Shown here: one piece after another, positions 52,981-61,800 of the stretch
How the letters are laid out: every line of letters begins with the position of its first letter
How positions within the stretch are numbered: the stretch's first letter is position 1
NCBI GenBank assembly: GCA_964489425.1
Contig: CAZAYP010000015.1
Span: 1 to 64,000 of the forward strand
Length of the DNA: 64,000 nucleotides
Source of the DNA: CAZAYP01 sp964489425 [NCBI: uncultured Verrucomicrobiota bacterium]
GTDB lineage: Bacteria > Verrucomicrobiota > Kiritimatiellia > RZYC01
Direction of reading: 5' to 3'
The notes under the pieces: model-generated
Seen by the model: the letters and a program-made list of their open reading frames with translations, nothing else
What the model was told of the DNA's origin: nothing
The model's database searches: none
Made by a program: the position numbers and the translations under genes

Positions 52981-55900
52981 GTGAGTCTGGTATATCGGCG
53001 TAGCGGCAAGCTTGGAGTGTTCGTTTCGGGTGTCTGGTTCCTGTTTTCGGGTTGCCTGGGGGCGGGGTATGGCGACTTGGTGGTATCGACCAATGTTCTT
53101 CAGCACCAGGTACCGCAAGCCACGTACATCGCGGCGGACCATATCCAGGTGTGGAACCAACATGCCACGGACGAAGTTCCGTTTTATGCCACGGCCAATG
53201 TGGGGTGGCTGCGGGTAGCGCCGACCCATGGCGTATGTTCCTCCAATCTGGCCGGAGCCGTGGCTGTCGAGTATGACACGGTCCAAATGGCCGCCGGCAC
53301 CAATCGCGGCATGGTGGTTCTGTCGTCGCCCAACGTCACCAATCCCCCGGTCGTGGTGACCGTGGATCTGATCATCACGCCTTTGGCCGTGGTGCCGCGC
53401 ATCCAGCCCGCCAGGCTCACGGCGCAGGTGGTTGTCGGCACGACGACTTCGTTCACCCAGCGCGTGGAAGTCTGGAACGGCGGATCCTTGACCGGGGAAC
53501 TTCGCTATGCCCTGTCAGCTGATACGATTGCCGGCTGGCTCGCGCTGGCCGGCCCCACCAATGGCGTCAGCTATGGCGAGTTGCATAACCACACCGTGGT
53601 TTTTTCCAATCTGGCCGGCTTGGCCATCGGCAGTCACTGGGGCAATGTTACCGTCCGGGATGCCGGCGGGTCCGGGTGGGCATCCGCCTTGGTCACCTTG
53701 GAGGTTACGCCGCCCATCGCCAGCGTGGGCGTGAGCACGAACCAACTGCAGGCTGCGGCCGCGCAGGGACACAACGCCACCGACCAATCCTTCGGACTTT
53801 GGAATGCGGGCGGCGGCGAGTTGGGTTATACCCTGGACCGGTCAGACACCTGGCTGGCGGTGACGCCCGGGGGCGGGACCAGCACCGGCGAAATTAACCA
53901 GGTCACGGTCGGTTTTGAGACGGCGCAACTGGCGCCCGGTTCCTATTATGGCGCGGTGATGATCTTCGCGTCCAATAGCGTGAACCCATTGCCGCTGACC
54001 ATCCCGGTGTCGCTGGTCATCACCCAGGCCGCTGCAGTAATCGCCGTGGCGCCGGGCGCTGCCACGAACAGCCTGCCGGCCGGGGGCGGTAGCATCACCC
54101 AGCAATGGGCGGTGTGGAATTCCGGCACCGGGATGATGGCCTATGCGCTTTCCGCCAACCAGCCTTGGTTAACGCTGGCGCCCACCAACGGCAGCAGCGC
54201 TGGCGCGCGCCAGGCCCATAACGTGACCATCAACTCCGCCGGGCTTCGCGAGGGCGCGCACACCGGCGTGGTCACGATCACGGCCGCCACGGCCGCCAAT
54301 ACGCCGCACAACGCGCCCATCATATTGCAGGTGGCCGCCAACCTCGCGCGCGATCCCATCCTGCTCACCAACTCCGTCAGCCAGGGCTTGAATGCCCCGG
54401 ACCGTTCCTTTGCGGTTTCAAACGCCGGGTCCACCAACCCGGTGGCTTACCAGTTGGCGTCCACGGTGGACTGGCTGCGCCTGGCGGACACCAATGGCGT
54501 GGTGGCCGGAGGCACGAACGCCGTCACGGTCACCTTCCTGACCACCAACCTGACCCGTCGGATCCACTTTGGCGAGATCCGGCTGCGGCCGGTGGCGCCG
54601 GCCGGCCCGGTGTACACCGTCCTGGTGCGCCTGGAAGTCACGGAACCGGTCGGGTATTTCGCTGAAAAAATCGTATTTCAATCCAACCAGTCAGGCTCCG
54701 ATGACATCTGGATGATGGACCCCGATGGCTCGCACGTGGTGCCCCTGATCCAAGGTCCCGGGGCCCAGACGCAACCGCGCATCAGCCCCGACGGCACCCG
54801 CCTGGCCTACCTGGACGATGCCGCGGACCAATCCCGGTTGGTCGTGCGGGATTTAACCACGGGTTTTGAAAATCAGGTTTCCCCGCTCATCAGCTATGAT
54901 TGGTCTGCCGACAGCCGCGCGCTGATCGGCACGCGGCCGGGCCAGCGCGTCAGCAGCCTCTGGCAGGTGGGCCTGGAAAACGAAGTTCCCAGGCAAATCG
55001 TGGCGTTCAGCGGCCACGTGGCCATGTTCGGCGCGCAAAAGATCGCGCCCTTCGATCTCTACTTTACGCTGGATCCGAATTGGCTGCCCAACACCGTCAT
55101 CAACGTCTTCCACCCGGCTACCAGTACGTACGCGCCCCTTTACAGCCCGGACCAGCGTTATGAACGGGACGGCCGCATCAGCCCGGACGGGATGCTGTTG
55201 AGTTATGCCAAGGCCGCCAACCAAACCAATGGGCCGTATCGTATCGCGTTGTTTGATGTCAACAGCCGCCGCGAACGGTTCCTGACCGCCCCCGGCGGCG
55301 CGTCGGACTATACGCCGGCGTTTTCGCCCGCCCAGGATGCCCTGGCCTTTGCCCGCACTTATTTCGCAACCGATTCGGCGATCGTGCGGATTGGCACCAA
55401 CGGCCTGGGAGAAACCGTGCTGTTGCGGGACGGCGCTTTCAACTCCAGCCCGGACTGGGGATTGCTTTTCATCAACACCACGGAAGATCCGTTGCTGGCG
55501 GTCGCGCCACGCGCTTTCACCAACTCCGTGCTGGCGGGGGACGACCGGGATTTCCAAAACACTTTCGAAATCTGGAACGCGACCAACGGCACATTGACCT
55601 TCGACATCTCCAATACCGCGGCCTGGTGCTGGTCTTCGCTCGCCAGCGGTTACAGCACCGGCCAGCACAAAACCGTTACGTTGCGCTACAACGCCAAGAC
55701 CCTGGCGGCTGGCGTCTACACGGGGCGCCTGGTCATCGCCGCCAACGCCGCGAATGCGCCACAGGAAGTGACGCTGCGGCTCAACGTCACGTCGCCGCCC
55801 CCTGTATTGTATGTGATTCCGAACACCCTTGCGGCCAACCTGGAGGTGACGGCGACCAATACCAGCCCCAAATACTTTTTCGTGGCCAACCAGGGCTTTG

Positions 55901-58900
55901 GCAGCATGAGCTATACCGTGAGCGTGAACCAGGCCTGGCTGACGGTGGCGCCGGACAGCGGAACCGGCACGGGCCAGAGCGACCAGGTGGCCGTCACCTT
56001 CCATCCTTTGGGTTCCGCCGGCGCCTATACCGGGCGGGTCACGGTCAGCGGTGCCGGCACGACCGCGACGGTCGTGGCCAGCCTGGTCATGACCGATCCG
56101 CGCACCAATGCGCCGATATTGGCCGTGGCGCCGACCAACCTGGCTGCGTCCCTGCGCTGGGGCAATAACACCACCAATCTTATCCTGCGCATTTGGAACG
56201 CGGGCGGGCAGACCCTGCGCTACAGCTTCGCCGGAATGACGAACTGGTTGGCGATTCGACCCCAGCAACAGGGTAGCAGCCAAAGCGAAACCGATGACTA
56301 CCAGTGCGTGTTTTCCAGCGCCGGTCTGACCCAGGGCGTGTATCGCGGCAGCCTGCGCATCACGGTCCAGGGCGGCCCGCAGCGCGACATTCCTTTCCGG
56401 TTGACCGTCAATGACCCGATCTGGTGCGGCCTGACCGTGCGCACGGACCCGTCGTTCCTGTGGCAGCACGGCGCGGTGACCGTGTCCCCGGCCGGCCCGT
56501 CCTACCCGCAGGGCACCCTGGTCACCCTGACCGCCGCGGCGACCATGAGCAATTATACCTTCAATGCCTGGACCGGCGCGGTTCGTACCAGCCAGCGGGT
56601 GTTGACCTTGACCCTGACCAACGAGACCGTCGCCCAGGTCTACGCCACCTATTTCCCCCCCACGGGCATCGGCGGCTATATCCGGAGCGCCAGGGACGGC
56701 CGCTTGTTGCCCGGCGCCATCGTGACCTATGTCAACGACGCCCTCAACCTGAGCTGGCTCACGGGCGCGAATGGTTATTACCACATCAATACGATGCCCA
56801 ACCCGGGCCGCGAGATGCTGCGGGTGGAGCGGCCGGGCTATGAGAACCTTGCCTATTTTTTCACTTCGCAGCAGTACGCCACGATCTGGACCAATTTCAG
56901 GCTGACGCCGGCCATCTTTGGCAACATCCGGGCCCGCCAACTGCCGGGCTGGCGCAAGGTGGAAATCGTCTATGACCTGTTGGGCGTGAGCAACGATCAG
57001 TACGAGGTTGCGCTGGAAATCTCGCCGGATAATGGCCAGACCTGGGATGTGCCGGTGCTGCATCTGGGGGGCGATGCCAACCGGCGGGTGCGCGCGGGCA
57101 ACGATCGCGTCGCCATCTGGGACGCCGGGCAAGACTGGCCGGACCAGTACAACGCCACGATGAAAGTGCGTTTGTCTGGCGAAGGGGTGACCAAGAATTC
57201 GCCAGCGTTTGCGCTGGATACCCGGGGCCGGGAGAATTGGCGTCTGCGGGCGTGGATCGATAAGAACGATAATCAGACGTTTGATGTGGGCGAGGAAGCC
57301 GGCAATGCCGAGGTGTATTATCGCGGCCGCACCACCAACGAACTCCGAGGCCGCACGGCCGCGGACGGGTTTTTCACCGTCCGCAATACGGCGCGCGCGG
57401 CCGAAAAGATCTTCATTCGCAAAGTCATTTACACGGACGAGCGCGCCAAGGACCCCGTGCGCTGGTTTGACAACCAGGCGCTGGCCATCTGGATGGACAG
57501 CGATACGCCAGGTCCGGCCGGCCAGGCGCGGAACCAGTGGGATGGCACCTGGCGCACGCGCGACCTGACCGCCAGCAACATCACCGCGGACGTGGATCTC
57601 GAGAACCCGGTCTATGTGCAATTGGCGCACCCCATCTTCCAGTGGGACCTGGTCATGGCCGTGCATGCGAACGATCCGGCCGCGTTTCTCAGCGCCTTTA
57701 CCAACGGCGGCGCGGCCAGCGTATCCCGATTCCTCTACCAGATGACCGATGGCCAGATGAAACTCGGCATGGTCTGGGTGTTCCGCGAGGATGATGAAGG
57801 CACCCATGATTTCCGGCAGTCGGATGTCTGGGTACGCCCGGGGTCCCGGATTGGCCGGGCCACGGTCAACGGCATCCGTAGCGGCGACAATGATACCGCG
57901 ATCTTGCTGGGGGAAAGTTGGGGCACCAACAATACCCATAACCCTCGACCGCCTACTCACTACACCTGGTATCGCACCATGGGCCACGAAATGGGCCATT
58001 ACATCCTGGGGATTTACGATGAATACATCAGCGGGGTTGGCGGGAGCGGCGCGGACGTCGCCGCCTGGAAAGCCTATCGCGCCAGCCATAGCAACGACAT
58101 TCCTGAAAATTACGGCCTGATGGACAAACAGTACAACGCGGCGGACCTGTCGTCCTGGAAAGATTACCTGCCGGCGTACCAGCGGCCTACCAACAATCTG
58201 CTTTTCCTGTCGAGCCCGGAGTGGATGGCCGTCCGCAGGACGATGACCGATCAGATTTTCATGCTGACGCTGCGTGCCAACGCCGACTTTTATCCCGGTT
58301 GGGCCTGGGTGGACCGCTTCTTCTCGGATTATTATAACGATTATCCCGTCCGTTTGATCACCCCGCCCTATGGCTTTTTCCGCAACGGGGTCTCCACCTC
58401 CAGCGACCGGCCCGGTAGCACCAATATCCCGGCGCCGTACGTGTCGTGCTCGGTTTATGGCGAAGGGTTCGACGACACCGCCCGGCGCCAGGCGCCCGGT
58501 GAATTTGCCGCGGCGTCCATCCAACTCCAGGTCTACCAGGGCCAGGATCCGGCGCCCGGCGCCCAGGTCGTACTGCAACCGGCCGGCGTCGATTTTATCC
58601 GTCGCGTGGGCGTAACGGATCCGGCCGGGAAGTTCACCCTGGCCAGCGCGCAGCCCGGCGATCGCGTGGCGGTGGTCGGTCAGGGTGCCCGCGTTGAGCA
58701 TATCGTCACGGAACAGGATGCGACCGCGCCGGTCATCCTGCAATTGGCGCCGCGCCGCCTGCAGCCGGCCGCGGAAGCGTTGGGCGCGGTGATCAGCGGC
58801 TACCTGACCAGCCAGACCAACTTTATCATCATGGTCCAAGCCAGCCAGGCCCTGGTTACGAATCCCGTGGTAACGGTCTATCCTTACAACAGCCGCGGTG

Positions 58901-60426
58901 TCAGCGTAGCCATGACCGCGGCCGGGGCTACTGTTTATACGGGCGTGGTGGCCCTGGCCGGGATTGGCGAGGGTTCTGTCAGTATCCTGTGCCAGGCAGC
59001 GGGCGGCCAAACCTGGAGCACGCTCGACGACTTCCTGGTGGGCACGGTCGATCAAATCATGGGCACCTTCTATTCCCGGGATGGCTTCATCACGGCCGGG
59101 ATCAGCTTCACGGGAACGCCGGAGACGGCGGCGGCCTTGATCTACCAGGGTCACGGCCCCATCATCAGCGCGCCGGGCGGCAGCGCGTCCGACCAGGTCG
59201 GGGACTTGATTTTCGTGGCCCTGCGGGAAGACGCCCATCCCGTGGTCCCTGAAACGCTGGCGCTGAATATAATTTACTGGGACACCCGGCTGGAAGGCCG
59301 GGACCTGAATTCTCTGCGGTTGGGCCGCTGGACCAACAGCGGTTGGGAAATTCGGTCCAGTGCCATGACCCCAGAATCGCAGGCGCTATCGGCCCCGCAA
59401 CTACCGCTAGGCGCATTCACACTGTTCGCTGATCCGGCCACGGACACCAATCCGCCGTCCGCCATCACGGACCTGCTGGCCGCAACCGGCGCCGACACCT
59501 ACAAGATCGACCTGCAGTGGAGCGCGCCGGGTGGCGACGGCACCAACGGGCTGGCCCTGTATTACGATATACGCTACAGCACCGCCGAGATCACCACCAA
59601 CAACTGGTATGAGGCGCTGCAATTTAATCCAAGCCTCACGCCCCAGACTTATGGTGCCATGGAAAACGCGAGCCTGCCCATGCCGGCCCCGGACACCGTG
59701 TACTATTTCGCCGTGCGCGCGGTGGATGCGTCAGGCAACATGGCCCCCCTGTCCAACCTGTCGGCGGCTCGCTCGCAAGTCACCGACAGCGACCAGGACG
59801 GTTTGCCGGACCAGTGGCTCGCCTCGGTCAATGCCGTGGCCGGCCAGCCCATGGGCCCGAGCGATGACCTGGATGGCGACGGCCTGACCACCCTGGACGA
59901 GTATCTGGCCAAGACCGATCCCAATGCGTGGGACAGCGACGGCGACACCATGGCGGATGGCTGGGAACTGGAGCATGGTCTGAACCCGCTGGCCGTGGCG
60001 GATGCGGAGTTGGATAGCGACGGGGATGCCATCCTTAACGGGCAGGAGTATGGTTACGGCACGGACCCGAACGCGGCCGATACGGACGGCGACCGCTTCG
60101 ACGACGGCACGGAACTCGCCATGGGCACCGACCCCTTGAGCTACACGTCGAGCCCCGGCCAACTGATGGTCCACCTGGCGCCCACCGAGGCCGTTGACGC
60201 CGGCGCCCGCTGGCGCCTCACCACGGGCACGTACACCAACTGGCAGACACCCTCGTCCGCCATCCTGAGCACGGGCAGTTACACGCTGGCGTTCCGGAAC
60301 ATCAGCGCCTGGTCCGCGCCGACCCAACAGGTGTTCAATATTTATGATGGCGCCGAGATCAGCGTCACCGGCGTCTACCTGCGCCTCATGACCAGCCTGC
60401 CGTGGCTGATCTTGTTGGGAGATTGA
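52981..60426 (+). CDS. Giant secreted protein with BACON-like repeats, TolB-like propeller and CLCA-like metallopeptidase motif
   Basis: The protein has 2,481 residues. GGGGAGG is six bases before GTG 52981 (ATG 52975 touches it directly), so GTG is preferred. The signal peptide is VFVSGVWFLFSGCLGAG. Five BACON-like domains of about 90 residues (VEVWNGG, FGLWNAGGGELGYTL) are followed by a TolB/DPP-like propeller (about 559-837: FQSNQSGSDDIWMMDPDG, ISPDGTRLAYLDD) and three more BACON-like units to about 1145. Next come an InlB-type repeat, a carboxypeptidase-regulatory-like domain and the zinc motif HEMGHYILGIYDEY (His1669, Glu1670, His1673, Asp1680), like the CLCA family. A second regulatory-like domain, a fibronectin-III domain (about 2158-2264) and EF-hand/thrombospondin-3 repeats (about 2269-2391) complete it. 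Probably an exported protease or adhesin. It is flanked by phage-gene fragments. Confidence 0.8.
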   Translation: MSLVYRRSGKLGVFVSGVWFLFSGCLGAGYGDLVVSTNVLQHQVPQATYIAADHIQVWNQHATDEVPFYATANVGWLRVAPTHGVCSSNLAGAVAVEYDTVQMAAGTNRGMVVLSSPNVTNPPVVVTVDLIITPLAVVPRIQPARLTAQVVVGTTTSFTQRVEVWNGGSLTGELRYALSADTIAGWLALAGPTNGVSYGELHNHTVVFSNLAGLAIGSHWGNVTVRDAGGSGWASALVTLEVTPPIASVGVSTNQLQAAAAQGHNATDQSFGLWNAGGGELGYTLDRSDTWLAVTPGGGTSTGEINQVTVGFETAQLAPGSYYGAVMIFASNSVNPLPLTIPVSLVITQAAAVIAVAPGAATNSLPAGGGSITQQWAVWNSGTGMMAYALSANQPWLTLAPTNGSSAGARQAHNVTINSAGLREGAHTGVVTITAATAANTPHNAPIILQVAANLARDPILLTNSVSQGLNAPDRSFAVSNAGSTNPVAYQLASTVDWLRLADTNGVVAGGTNAVTVTFLTTNLTRRIHFGEIRLRPVAPAGPVYTVLVRLEVTEPVGYFAEKIVFQSNQSGSDDIWMMDPDGSHVVPLIQGPGAQTQPRISPDGTRLAYLDDAADQSRLVVRDLTTGFENQVSPLISYDWSADSRALIGTRPGQRVSSLWQVGLENEVPRQIVAFSGHVAMFGAQKIAPFDLYFTLDPNWLPNTVINVFHPATSTYAPLYSPDQRYERDGRISPDGMLLSYAKAANQTNGPYRIALFDVNSRRERFLTAPGGASDYTPAFSPAQDALAFARTYFATDSAIVRIGTNGLGETVLLRDGAFNSSPDWGLLFINTTEDPLLAVAPRAFTNSVLAGDDRDFQNTFEIWNATNGTLTFDISNTAAWCWSSLASGYSTGQHKTVTLRYNAKTLAAGVYTGRLVIAANAANAPQEVTLRLNVTSPPPVLYVIPNTLAANLEVTATNTSPKYFFVANQGFGSMSYTVSVNQAWLTVAPDSGTGTGQSDQVAVTFHPLGSAGAYTGRVTVSGAGTTATVVASLVMTDPRTNAPILAVAPTNLAASLRWGNNTTNLILRIWNAGGQTLRYSFAGMTNWLAIRPQQQGSSQSETDDYQCVFSSAGLTQGVYRGSLRITVQGGPQRDIPFRLTVNDPIWCGLTVRTDPSFLWQHGAVTVSPAGPSYPQGTLVTLTAAATMSNYTFNAWTGAVRTSQRVLTLTLTNETVAQVYATYFPPTGIGGYIRSARDGRLLPGAIVTYVNDALNLSWLTGANGYYHINTMPNPGREMLRVERPGYENLAYFFTSQQYATIWTNFRLTPAIFGNIRARQLPGWRKVEIVYDLLGVSNDQYEVALEISPDNGQTWDVPVLHLGGDANRRVRAGNDRVAIWDAGQDWPDQYNATMKVRLSGEGVTKNSPAFALDTRGRENWRLRAWIDKNDNQTFDVGEEAGNAEVYYRGRTTNELRGRTAADGFFTVRNTARAAEKIFIRKVIYTDERAKDPVRWFDNQALAIWMDSDTPGPAGQARNQWDGTWRTRDLTASNITADVDLENPVYVQLAHPIFQWDLVMAVHANDPAAFLSAFTNGGAASVSRFLYQMTDGQMKLGMVWVFREDDEGTHDFRQSDVWVRPGSRIGRATVNGIRSGDNDTAILLGESWGTNNTHNPRPPTHYTWYRTMGHEMGHYILGIYDEYISGVGGSGADVAAWKAYRASHSNDIPENYGLMDKQYNAADLSSWKDYLPAYQRPTNNLLFLSSPEWMAVRRTMTDQIFMLTLRANADFYPGWAWVDRFFSDYYNDYPVRLITPPYGFFRNGVSTSSDRPGSTNIPAPYVSCSVYGEGFDDTARRQAPGEFAAASIQLQVYQGQDPAPGAQVVLQPAGVDFIRRVGVTDPAGKFTLASAQPGDRVAVVGQGARVEHIVTEQDATAPVILQLAPRRLQPAAEALGAVISGYLTSQTNFIIMVQASQALVTNPVVTVYPYNSRGVSVAMTAAGATVYTGVVALAGIGEGSVSILCQAAGGQTWSTLDDFLVGTVDQIMGTFYSRDGFITAGISFTGTPETAAALIYQGHGPIISAPGGSASDQVGDLIFVALREDAHPVVPETLALNIIYWDTRLEGRDLNSLRLGRWTNSGWEIRSSAMTPESQALSAPQLPLGAFTLFADPATDTNPPSAITDLLAATGADTYKIDLQWSAPGGDGTNGLALYYDIRYSTAEITTNNWYEALQFNPSLTPQTYGAMENASLPMPAPDTVYYFAVRAVDASGNMAPLSNLSAARSQVTDSDQDGLPDQWLASVNAVAGQPMGPSDDLDGDGLTTLDEYLAKTDPNAWDSDGDTMADGWELEHGLNPLAVADAELDSDGDAILNGQEYGYGTDPNAADTDGDRFDDGTELAMGTDPLSYTSSPGQLMVHLAPTEAVDAGARWRLTTGTYTNWQTPSSAILSTGSYTLAFRNISAWSAPTQQVFNIYDGAEISVTGVYLRLMTSLPWLILLGD

Positions 60427-60432
60427 TACGAG

Positions 60433-60608
60433 GCATGCCGGCCGCGGTGCTGGCGGGCGAATGCCAGGATGCGCTCTTTCTGGATCGGCCAGTCGAGGCG
60501 GTTGAACCGGTCCATGGCAAAGCATTCCCCGGTGCGCCGGTCCATGGCCACCAGGACGGTGAAGTCCGTGTGCTTTCGTCTCGTCCGCCGACCTCGAACC
60601 CAACGCAC
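60433..60608 (-). pseudogene. Fragment of a phage terminase large subunit (nuclease domain)
   Basis: The frame reads DFTVLVAMDRRTG followed by DRFNRLDWPIQKERI. This is the beta-strand/Asp pattern at the start of the RNase-H-like nuclease domain of large terminases, close to those of Mu-like phages. About 45 residues are recognisable. The match begins near 60585, where a plus-strand transposase-like fragment takes over, and ends near 60433, a few bases from the giant gene's stop codon. Confidence 0.5.
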
Positions 60609-60751
60609 CGGAAAATACCCTCGCGGTCCGCATCCAACACATGGCCTGTCCCGCGCATGCCAAGGCCATCGGCGCCCTGCTGGCCGACCTCAACCAACTC
60701 TATTTTCCCCACCCCGAAACCGGCATGCGCATGATCTGCGAACTGGCCTGA
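60587..60751 (+). pseudogene. C-terminal fragment of a transposase-like protein
   Basis: An open frame without a start codon reads ENTLAVRIQHMACPAHAKA, then LLADLNQLYFPHPETGMRM, and ends at TGA 60749-60751. A one-frame change afterwards gives FRRDQEV near 60776. The composition and ending resemble C-termini of transposase-related proteins I know from PVC genomes, but the family is not certain. It abuts the terminase fragment. Confidence 0.35.
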
Positions 60752-60831
60752 CCCGCCACCCGATGGGCCAAATCATTTTCCGGCGAGATCAGGAAGTCTG
60801 TATTCGGGGAAAATATAGCGGAGATGGCGCA

Positions 60832-61710
60832 CTACGCCAGCGCGCGCGGCGGCTCCAGCACAAAAGCGCCGTTGGACCACGCGGCTCCGGCGTAATGCCA
60901 ACCGCCTGCATCGCGGGTGAACGACCAGAATCCTTCCCGGCCCGCGTAGGTCAGCGACCCGGCGTTGAACACCGGCAACCGGCCGCCGGCCAGCCGGTAA
61001 TGCTGGCGGCGGTGATTGTGCCCGTGAAGGACGACCACTCTTTCCTGCCGGCCGAGCAGTTCGATCATTGCCTCGCGGTTTTCCAGGTCGTGGAGATGAC
61101 CGTGCTGGTCCAGGTTGTAGTGCAGGACACAAAACTTCTGGCGCGGCTTGACCTGCGGGTCGTTCAGCAGCGTACGCAGGGATTCCAGTTGGCCGGCCGG
61201 CACACGGCCGGTGGACCGCCATACCAGCGGGTTGGGCTTGGCGCTGTTGACGAGGAGGAAGGCGATGTCATCGCCCAAGAGTTGGAGGATGGGGTAGCCG
61301 GTTTCGTCCTGCAGTTCCGGCCGGGCGCTAGCGAGCCAGTCGCCGAACGCGGCGGCGAACTGGGTGGCGTTGCGGGGCTCAGGCACGTAGCAGTCGTGGT
61401 TGCCGGGCAGCATCAGGAACAGCGGCGCCGCGGCGCGCAACGGCTCAAGCAGATGCCGGGCGGCCTGCAGTTCCGGGCGCATGCCGAGATGGGCGTAATC
61501 GCCTGAAACCACCAGCGCGTCCGGCGGGTTGGCGGCCAACCACTGGCGCATGGCAGCCAGCTTGGCGGGTGCCGCCGCAAAATGGCGCCGGCGGCGCACC
61601 AGGTAGTTGAGGAGCCCGATCAGCCGCTTGCTGTTGGCTACGTCGCGCCAGCGCAGGTCGGCCAGCGGCACCGGGAAATGCAGGTCGCTGCAATGGACGA
61701 TACGCGTCAT
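60832..61710 (-). CDS. Calcineurin-like metallophosphoesterase
   Basis: The protein has about 292 residues and the full set of metal and phosphate motifs: CSDLHF (D-x-H), VVSGDYAHLG (G-D), LPGNHDCY (G-N-H-D), VLHYNL and VLHGHNH (G-H-x-H). These coordinate two metal ions in CpdA- and YfcE-like enzymes that hydrolyse phosphodiesters or phosphomonoesters. There is no signal peptide, so it is cytoplasmic. The substrate is unknown; cyclic nucleotides and UDP-diacylglucosamine are known substrates in related families. ATG 61710 is chosen because the first strand starts immediately; an upstream in-frame start at 61773 adds a Gly/Pro-rich stretch without support. It lies 91 bases downstream of the RND gene. 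Confidence 0.88.
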   Translation of the reverse strand: MTRIVHCSDLHFPVPLADLRWRDVANSKRLIGLLNYLVRRRRHFAAAPAKLAAMRQWLAANPPDALVVSGDYAHLGMRPELQAARHLLEPLRAAAPLFLMLPGNHDCYVPEPRNATQFAAAFGDWLASARPELQDETGYPILQLLGDDIAFLLVNSAKPNPLVWRSTGRVPAGQLESLRTLLNDPQVKPRQKFCVLHYNLDQHGHLHDLENREAMIELLGRQERVVVLHGHNHRRQHYRLAGGRLPVFNAGSLTYAGREGFWSFTRDAGGWHYAGAAWSNGAFVLEPPRALA

Positions 61711-61800
61711 GAGTTGGCGTTCACGCTGCCCTGATCCTGGAGCGCCGGCCATGGCGCAACCGGGCCCGGCCATGGATTATGGGTTCCGGATCGACCGCGG

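Noticed and set aside
54853-59238. 1,461-codon open frame on the minus strand opposite the giant gene
   Set aside because: It is a codon-bias shadow: Arg/Gly/His-rich composition with no family features or ribosome site, while the plus-strand frame shows clear domains.
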